From: Collinsella sp. An7
Lineage (GTDB): Bacteria > Actinomycetota > Coriobacteriia > Coriobacteriales > Coriobacteriaceae
Direction: 5' to 3'
DNA length: 64,000 nucleotides
Assembly: GCF_002159335.1 (NCBI RefSeq)
Contig: NZ_NFHP01000001.1
Coordinates: 248,001-312,000, forward strand
Shown: piece after piece, positions 59,748-64,000 of the stretch
Layout: every line of letters starts with the position of its first letter
How positions within the stretch are numbered: the first letter of the stretch is position 1
The notes under the pieces: generated by a model
Databases searched by the model: none
Seen by the model: the letters and a program-made list of their open reading frames with translations, nothing else
What the model was told of the DNA's origin: nothing
Translations under genes and position numbers: made by a program

Positions 59748-60153
59748 ATTGGTTGTTGTTGCGCTGGGCACCGTAGGGTGCCCAGCGTCACCCGTTGTGA
59801 GCCGTGCCCGTTGCATCGCGTCTAACAATCCAGACTCCACCTCGCGCGGGGCCCTCGCGCTGGAGAGGCCCTCATCGCGGAGACTTGCCACGATGCGTTC
59901 TGCGGAGCGTTTGGAACACCCGAGGTGGGCGGCGAGATTTGCGACGGTTTCGCTGGGGTGCTGGGAAAAGTATGTCATAACAATTCTCGCATCCCACCTA
60001 AACCCCCGCGCAACATAATGCGCATCATCGAAGCGAAAAGCTCGGAGATTATCGATCAATGGGTGATCTATTTTGGGAGCGCCAAGTTCTATTGTTGAGA
60101 TGGCGATGTTGTATAAAACGGCGTCGCATCGTGTTTCGGTCGGAGCACAATGA
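59748..60153. other. Remnant region
   Basis: 406 bp with one degraded winged-helix coding fragment on the minus strand (see 59790) and no intact gene. Confidence 0.4.
59790..60118 (-). pseudogene. Possible winged-helix protein remnant
   Basis: The minus strand reads RIVMTYFSQHPSETVANLAA, then HLGCSKRSAERIVASLRDEG, a convincing helix-turn-helix, preceded by about 35 residues of ordinary-looking protein. There is no start codon with a ribosome site, and downstream the frame stays open into the 3' end of the opposing gene. Probably the C-terminal stub of a lost gene; the family was not recognised. Confidence 0.35.
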
Positions 60154-60325
60154 CTAAAACTCAATGAGGTCGCCCACGCGCACGTCCAGTGCGCGTGCGA
60201 TTTTGATAAGCACATCGATACCGATATCAGCCGTTCCCGTCTCGATCTTCCAGAGGTAGGAGCGGCTGATACCCGTTCTTCGGCGAGGCGGCGCAGATCG
60301 TCGGTTCGCTCAGCATGCTCGCCTC
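60154..60325 (-). pseudogene. XRE regulator remnant with frameshift
   Basis: GISRSYLWKIETGTADIGID and VLIKIARALDVRVGDLIEF end an HTH_3 domain (stop at 60154). Upstream the helix 2 residues DDLRRLAEE are in another frame, one base off. Beyond about 60286 the DNA closely resembles leuB instead (see findings), so the 5' end is missing or replaced. Confidence 0.6.
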
Positions 60326-60357
60326 GGCGAGCCCGGGGCGGTGCGGCACGATTGCCG

Positions 60358-60690
60358 TTACGGCAGCTGCCGCTCCGCTTCGGCAAGCCGCTTGCTAATG
60401 TCCGCTTTTGCGTACAGGATGCGTGCGACCGTGACTGTCTTGCAATCCTCTTCGACCCAGTAAAAGGCCACATGGCTTTTGTACCGAATGGTCCGGAATT
60501 CATGGGAGAGGGGCAAGATGGGCGCATAGACGGCTCGGCGATACGGCATGGTGCCGAGACGCTCTATCGCCGCGACGATTCCCTCGGCGGCTTGCATCGC
60601 CGCGGTAGGGTTGTGCAGCGAGTCCGCGATATAGCGAACGATTTCTTGAAGGTCGCGCAGGGCGATCGGGAGATATGCGACGCTATACAT
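60358..60690 (-). CDS. RelE/ParE-family toxin
   Basis: 110 residues: YSVAYLPIALRDLQEIVRYI, the RelE/ParE core MPYRRAVYAPI and FYWVEEDCKTVTVARILYAK. It could be an mRNA interferase or gyrase inhibitor; sequence does not decide. The ATG at 60690 lies within the antitoxin stop (ATGTATAG), so it is translated by coupling from the antitoxin gene. Confidence 0.9.
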   Translation of the reverse strand: MYSVAYLPIALRDLQEIVRYIADSLHNPTAAMQAAEGIVAAIERLGTMPYRRAVYAPILPLSHEFRTIRYKSHVAFYWVEEDCKTVTVARILYAKADISKRLAEAERQLP

Positions 60691-61033
60691 GAGCTGTTGT
60701 TTTGACGTCGGCCGTGCGCGATTCGACACTTGAGGATGAGGGAACTGCGGGCGGAGTGCCGATAACCTGGGGTTCCAGTGTTTCGCGAAGTGTTGCTAAG
60801 ACCTCTGCCGATGAATAGCGCGTTGCGGTGGCCTCGGCCTCACGCTCTGCCTCCTGCAGCTTGGCGTAAACCGTGCTATCAAATTCGAGGGCTGCAAACG
60901 ATTCCATGCTCATGACCACCATGTCGCCCACGCCGTTCTTGGTGAGAAACACCGGCTCGTTCGTTTCATGAACATCGCGAGAGACTTCCGCAAACTTGTT
61001 GCGTAAATCCGAGATAGGACGAATCTGTTGCAT
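60683..61033 (-). CDS. Phd/YefM-family antitoxin
   Basis: 116 residues: MQQIRPISDLRNKFAEVSRD, FLTKNGVGDMVVMSMESFAAL is quoted in part as VFLTKNGVGDMVVMS. This N-terminal fold binds DNA; the C-terminal tail wraps the toxin. GGAGG precedes the ATG. It overlaps the toxin gene by 8 bp. Confidence 0.92.
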   Translation of the reverse strand: MQQIRPISDLRNKFAEVSRDVHETNEPVFLTKNGVGDMVVMSMESFAALEFDSTVYAKLQEAEREAEATATRYSSAEVLATLRETLEPQVIGTPPAVPSSSSVESRTADVKTTAHV

Positions 61034-61427
61034 CGCGCACCTCCGTACTTTGTTTGCTTAGACACTATCATGATTATGATAAATTCGCTAGGCCATGGAG
61101 AACCAAGCATGCATCCTAGAGTGTGCATGCGGTTACGATATGCCGCGCAAGGTTGGAAACGCCCATTGCAGGGTGTCTATCAGGCGGACGAGATTATCGA
61201 TGTGCTGGAGGATATCTCCGCGCACATAATTGGTTGATGGGGGTGCGAGCTACGGTGTGCTCTGCGCAACCCTTTCGATACGGCAAGAGTCAATGTTGCT
61301 GCTCGAATCTCCGTCTGTTTATTGGAGTGCACTTCAAGGGAATAAGGAAGCTGATTGCCACATCCCGCGGTGGATACGCGGAGCCCGTCGCCGGCAAGCG
61401 GCTGCCGGCGGTAGGAAAGGGGAGAAC
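61034..61427. other. 394-bp intergenic region
   Basis: It contains the toxin-antitoxin operator (61066-61081) and the promoter side of the aldo/keto reductase gene. A 43-codon frame (61109-61237) ending VLEDISAHIIG is open but has no ribosome site; it may be a remnant. Confidence 0.45.
61066..61081. promoter_or_regulatory. Toxin-antitoxin operator palindrome
   Basis: TATCAT-GATT-ATGATA, a perfect 6-bp inverted repeat 33 bp before the antitoxin start; typical for autorepression by Phd/YefM-toxin complexes. Confidence 0.6.
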
Positions 61428-62561
61428 ATGGACCGCTATCTCGGAGAGTCTACGCCCAAGCTTGGCTTTGGCTTTATGCGCCTGCCCAAGCTCGAGGACG
61501 GCACGATCGACCTCGAGCAGACCAAGCAGATGGTCGATCGCTTCATGGATGCCGGGCCCACGTACTTCGATACGGCCTTTGTCTACGACAACGGCGCCTC
61601 CGAGGCGGCCCTCAAGGCGGCGCTCATCGACCGCTACCCGCGCGAGAGCTTTACCGTTGCCACCAAGCTCAACGCTTGGATGCAGGCGCCCACCAAAGAG
61701 GCGGCGCACCAGCAGTTCTTCACGAGCCTCGAGCGCACCGGCGCGGGCTACTTTGACTACTACCTGCTCCACGCCGTCCAGAAGAACAACATCGCCAAGT
61801 ACGACGAGTACGACGCCTGGAACTTTGTCAAAGAGCAGCGCGATGCGGGCCTCATTAAGCACTGGGGCTTCTCGTTCCACGACTCGCCAGAGTTTCTGGA
61901 CCAGCTCCTCACCGAGCACCCCGACGTTGACTTTATTCAGCTGCAGATCAACTACGCCGACTGGGAGGACCCCAAGCAGGCATCGCGCGCCAACTGGGAG
62001 GTCGCGCGCCGGCACAATGTCCCCGTGGTGGTGATGGAGCCGGTTAAGGGCGGGCTCCTTGCCAACCCCGTGCCGCGCGTTGCCGACATCCTGCGCGCCG
62101 CCAACCCGGATGCTTCGTACGCCTCGTGGGCCATCCGCTTCGCCGCGTCGCTCGACGGCATCATCACGGTGCTCTCGGGCATGTCGAATCTTGAGCAGGT
62201 GGAAGACAACGTCTCGTACATGCGCGACTTCACGCCGCTCAGCACCGACGAGCTCGCAGTGATCGAGCACGCGCGGCAGGAGTTGACCTCTGTTGACTCC
62301 ATCCCCTGCACGGTGTGCCACTACTGCACCGACGGCTGCCCGCAGAACATCCCCATTCCCGACATCTTCTCGGCCTACAACCGCCGTCTGGTGTGGGACG
62401 ACGACGAGGGCGCGCGCAAGCGCTATGCCGAGGCGGTCTCGGCCGAGGGCGCCGGACGCGCGAGCGACTGTATCGCCTGCGGACAGTGCGAAGGCGCCTG
62501 CCCGCAGAGCCTTCCGGTGATCGAGCTGCTCAAGAAGTGCGCCGAGGTGTTTGACGCGTAG
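61428..62561 (+). CDS. Aldo/keto reductase with C-terminal 4Fe-4S domain
   Basis: 377 residues. The TIM barrel carries the tetrad: Asp and Tyr in FDTAFVYDNG, Lys in VATKLNAW and His in YYLLHAVQ. The tail has CTVCHYCTDGCPQNIPIP and CIACGQCEGACPQSLPV, two ferredoxin-like clusters. Such fusions are common in anaerobes; the substrate is unknown. AAGGGGAG precedes the ATG. Two large hairpins follow. Confidence 0.9.
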   Translation: MDRYLGESTPKLGFGFMRLPKLEDGTIDLEQTKQMVDRFMDAGPTYFDTAFVYDNGASEAALKAALIDRYPRESFTVATKLNAWMQAPTKEAAHQQFFTSLERTGAGYFDYYLLHAVQKNNIAKYDEYDAWNFVKEQRDAGLIKHWGFSFHDSPEFLDQLLTEHPDVDFIQLQINYADWEDPKQASRANWEVARRHNVPVVVMEPVKGGLLANPVPRVADILRAANPDASYASWAIRFAASLDGIITVLSGMSNLEQVEDNVSYMRDFTPLSTDELAVIEHARQELTSVDSIPCTVCHYCTDGCPQNIPIPDIFSAYNRRLVWDDDEGARKRYAEAVSAEGAGRASDCIACGQCEGACPQSLPVIELLKKCAEVFDA

Positions 62562-62574
62562 TGTGACGTGGAGC

Positions 62575-62636
62575 CCGTGCCGAGCGGTCGCGTTGTCCCG
62601 GGACGTTTTCTCGGGCGAGGCGACCGCTCGGCACGG
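62575..62636. repeat. Hairpin with 17-bp perfect arms
   Basis: CCGTGCCGAGCGGTCGC and GCGACCGCTCGGCACGG are exact complements around a 28-nt loop that itself contains CCCGGG. Confidence 0.85.
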
Positions 62637-62637
62637 A

Positions 62638-62710
62638 GTATTTGATGCAAGAAGCGCCGCGATGGGTCTTGCTCGGACCCTATCGTGGCGCTTTTTTGCA
62701 TCAAATATGC
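62638..62710 (+). terminator. Family-A hairpin element, copy 2; terminator of the reductase gene
   Basis: GTATTTGATGCAA and TTTGCATCAAATATGC form the outer stem; GAAGCGCC with CGATGGG and its complement ending GGCGC form the inner stem, followed by TTTTTT. The inner part is a good rho-independent terminator. Outer arms and loop frame match 22130-22201. Confidence 0.75.
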
Positions 62711-62822
62711 GGGAAGGATGGCATACGCCTCTTCTGAGGGGCGATTGGTCGCGGAGTGAGGTGCTGTGTGGGATGGGCGGCGGACCGAGGGAGAACGCCC
62801 CAGCGTGCGCGGGGCACGCCGT

Positions 62823-63116
62823 TTATGCCACAAGCTCCGCCCACTCGGGGTGGCGCGCAAACCAACCCACGGCGTACGAGCAGGTCGGGTGCGCCTTGCG
62901 GTGGGTCTCCTTGAGCTCGCGCGCGGTCTGCTCGAGCAGCATGCCCGCAATGCCCTGGCCGCGGAGCGATTCGTCCACAAAGGTGTGATTGATCTGGACC
63001 GTGCCCTCCGTCTCCTCGGGGAACGTGACCTCGGCGAGCATGGTGCCGTCGGGTGCGACGTAGCGGATAGCGTGGGAATGTACTTCAATCTGGTTGTCTT
63101 GGGGTGTGCGTGTCAT
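62823..63116 (-). CDS. GNAT-fold N-acetyltransferase (YjdJ-like)
   Basis: 97 residues of the short GCN5-related group: AEVTFPEETEGTVQINHTFV and the acetyl-CoA loop LRGQGIAGMLLE. HPEWAELV at the end is characteristic of the YjdJ/human GTLF3B-like family. The acceptor is unknown. AAAGGCGAG precedes the ATG. Confidence 0.85.
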   Translation of the reverse strand: MTRTPQDNQIEVHSHAIRYVAPDGTMLAEVTFPEETEGTVQINHTFVDESLRGQGIAGMLLEQTARELKETHRKAHPTCSYAVGWFARHPEWAELVA

Positions 63117-63352
63117 GGCTCGCCTTTCTGCGGGCGCGTTTCGAGGCGCGCGGTACTCGTGTTGTGCACCCATCGTGTACCCGCGCGGCAGCGGCATGTG
63201 CGCACGGCGCCCTTTGCAATGGAACGGAAACACTGCTTGAGGGGGTCCGGGCCGTCTGCCGGGTAAAAGGCCTCGCTCGCCGTCTGGCAGTGCGAGCGCC
63301 TGTCCACAGGCTGATGCTTCACCGCACGGTGGGCGGCGCGTCGGACCCTGCG

Positions 63353-64000
63353 CTAGCCCATGAGCGAGCCGTTGAAGTAGATGATGGCGCCGAACATCCC
63401 GGCGAGCGCGGCGCAGAGGAGCAGGACGGCAAACCCTAGGGTAATCTTGCTCCACAGCGGCGTCGGCCTCTGGCCCGACATCATACCCGCCGAGCCGATC
63501 ATGCCCGCTACGAGGGCTACGCCGAGCGCGATCATGCACGCTCCCTCGGCCGTGGCAAGGCGCGGCAGGTTAGCGGGGGAGACGTTGACGTAATGGTAGC
63601 TGTGGAGCGGGGTAACGTCGCCCGTGGCGATCATCTGCACGCCGGGCACGATGGTAAAGAGCGCGCACACCACCCCGATGAGCGCAAAGACAGCCATGCG
63701 GGCGGGCATGCTCAGGCTGGGCAGAAAGCCGCGGCGCGTGACAGAGTCGCCGGGAAAGGTCATGAGCCCGCCGTTGCAGCGGACGATGGCGAGGAGCATC
63801 TCGGCAATCGACAGCACCAGAAGCACGATCCCTAAGATGGTGAACCAATCGGGCAGGAGGCTGGAGATAAGGAACACGATGCTCGCACCGCAGCCGATGA
63901 GCCCCGCGCCGGTCATTCGCGCGAGCCGGGGCCGGAGCGCCTCGGGCGTGGTGGCGTAATGGTAGCTGTGGAGCAGGCGGACGTCGCCCGTCACGCACAT
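63353..64000 (-). CDS. Multi-helix membrane protein with internal duplication, partial
   Basis: At least 215 residues; the frame is open to the window edge, so the N-terminus may lie beyond. About six hydrophobic helices. The motif TGDV-x2-LHSYHY occurs twice (at the visible N-terminus and about residue 126), each followed by similar helices, so the protein arose by duplication. Function not recognised. Confidence 0.65.
   Translation of the reverse strand: MCVTGDVRLLHSYHYATTPEALRPRLARMTGAGLIGCGASIVFLISSLLPDWFTILGIVLLVLSIAEMLLAIVRCNGGLMTFPGDSVTRRGFLPSLSMPARMAVFALIGVVCALFTIVPGVQMIATGDVTPLHSYHYVNVSPANLPRLATAEGACMIALGVALVAGMIGSAGMMSGQRPTPLWSKITLGFAVLLLCAALAGMFGAIIYFNGSLMG

Noticed and set aside
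61109-61237. Small 43-residue protein ending VLEDISAHIIG
   Set aside because: No ribosome site, and it overlaps the divergent promoter area; kept only as a possible remnant in the intergenic note.
1-64000. CRISPR array or prophage
   Set aside because: No regularly spaced direct repeats and no phage structural, integrase or lysis genes were seen; the repeats found are palindromic elements or a single hexamer array.

Overview
The window is about 64 kb of high-GC bacterial DNA. It reads as a gut actinobacterium of the class Coriobacteriia, most likely Collinsella or a close relative. This is an inference from gene content and codon use (GC-rich third positions, bile salt hydrolase, GH2 beta-galactosidase, short archaeal-type LeuC, FeoB-associated Cys-rich proteins); no rRNA gene is present to confirm it. 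The genes are mostly well-spaced chromosomal operons with Shine-Dalgarno sites. I see no prophage and no CRISPR array.

Layout. 1-8.9 kb: metal homeostasis. The 3' end of a CsoR-type repressor, a clear CsoR-like operator laid over a promoter, a P1B ATPase, then a second, atypical P-type ATPase with a small membrane partner, an alpha/beta hydrolase, and two FeoB-associated Cys-rich proteins with candidate DtxR/IdeR boxes. 7.2-10.6 kb: a genomic scar with two IS3-type remnants, two truncated AraC regulators, a truncated FeoB-associated gene and the 3' stub of an ArsC-like gene, wrapped around an intact phosphoglycerate mutase. 10.6-24.7 kb: small regulators, a lipoprotein, an MFS exporter, tex, a bile salt hydrolase/MFS pair, a ferredoxin/rubrerythrin-like redox pair, an ArsC-like protein, rlmB, a NYN nuclease and tRNA-Thr. 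24.7-28.6 kb: lacZ and a small membrane protein. 28.8-33.3 kb: the translation block (tRNA-Tyr, -Thr, -Met, tuf, rpmG, tRNA-Trp, secE, nusG, rplK, rplA).

33.35-42.1 kb is the most unusual part. It is a five-gene dlt-like operon (stand-alone adenylation enzyme, carrier protein, MBOAT acyltransferase, DltD-like SGNH protein) with a PLP fold-III amino-acid decarboxylase inserted between the ligase and the carrier genes. It is divergent from its own two-component system, and the whole locus is bracketed by two copies of a roughly 130-bp element with 17-bp terminal inverted repeats. The suggestion (inference) is a cell-surface modification in which a carrier-bound amino acid is decarboxylated before transfer, rather than ordinary D-alanylation.

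42.2-50 kb: a PadR/HAAS pair, a tyrosine phosphatase, and leuA-leuC-leuD-leuB preceded by a likely leucine leader peptide and attenuator. 50.3-52.2 kb: ECF sigma factor with a DUF4179 anti-sigma-like protein. 52.7-59.8 kb: an envelope/stress cluster (membrane protein, XRE regulator, Hanks-type kinase, PH-like/zinc-ribbon protein, SPFH-SHOCT protein, a second XRE paralogue, DUF6591-like protein) marked by repeated TCAGTTGSCAACTGA-type palindromes. 60-64 kb: gene remnants, a ParE/RelE-Phd toxin-antitoxin pair, an aldo/keto reductase with ferredoxin tail, a GNAT protein and a partial membrane protein.

A recurring theme is large intergenic hairpins (22.1, 33.4, 42.0, 50.0, 52.6, 58.6 and 62.6 kb), some of which form sequence families.
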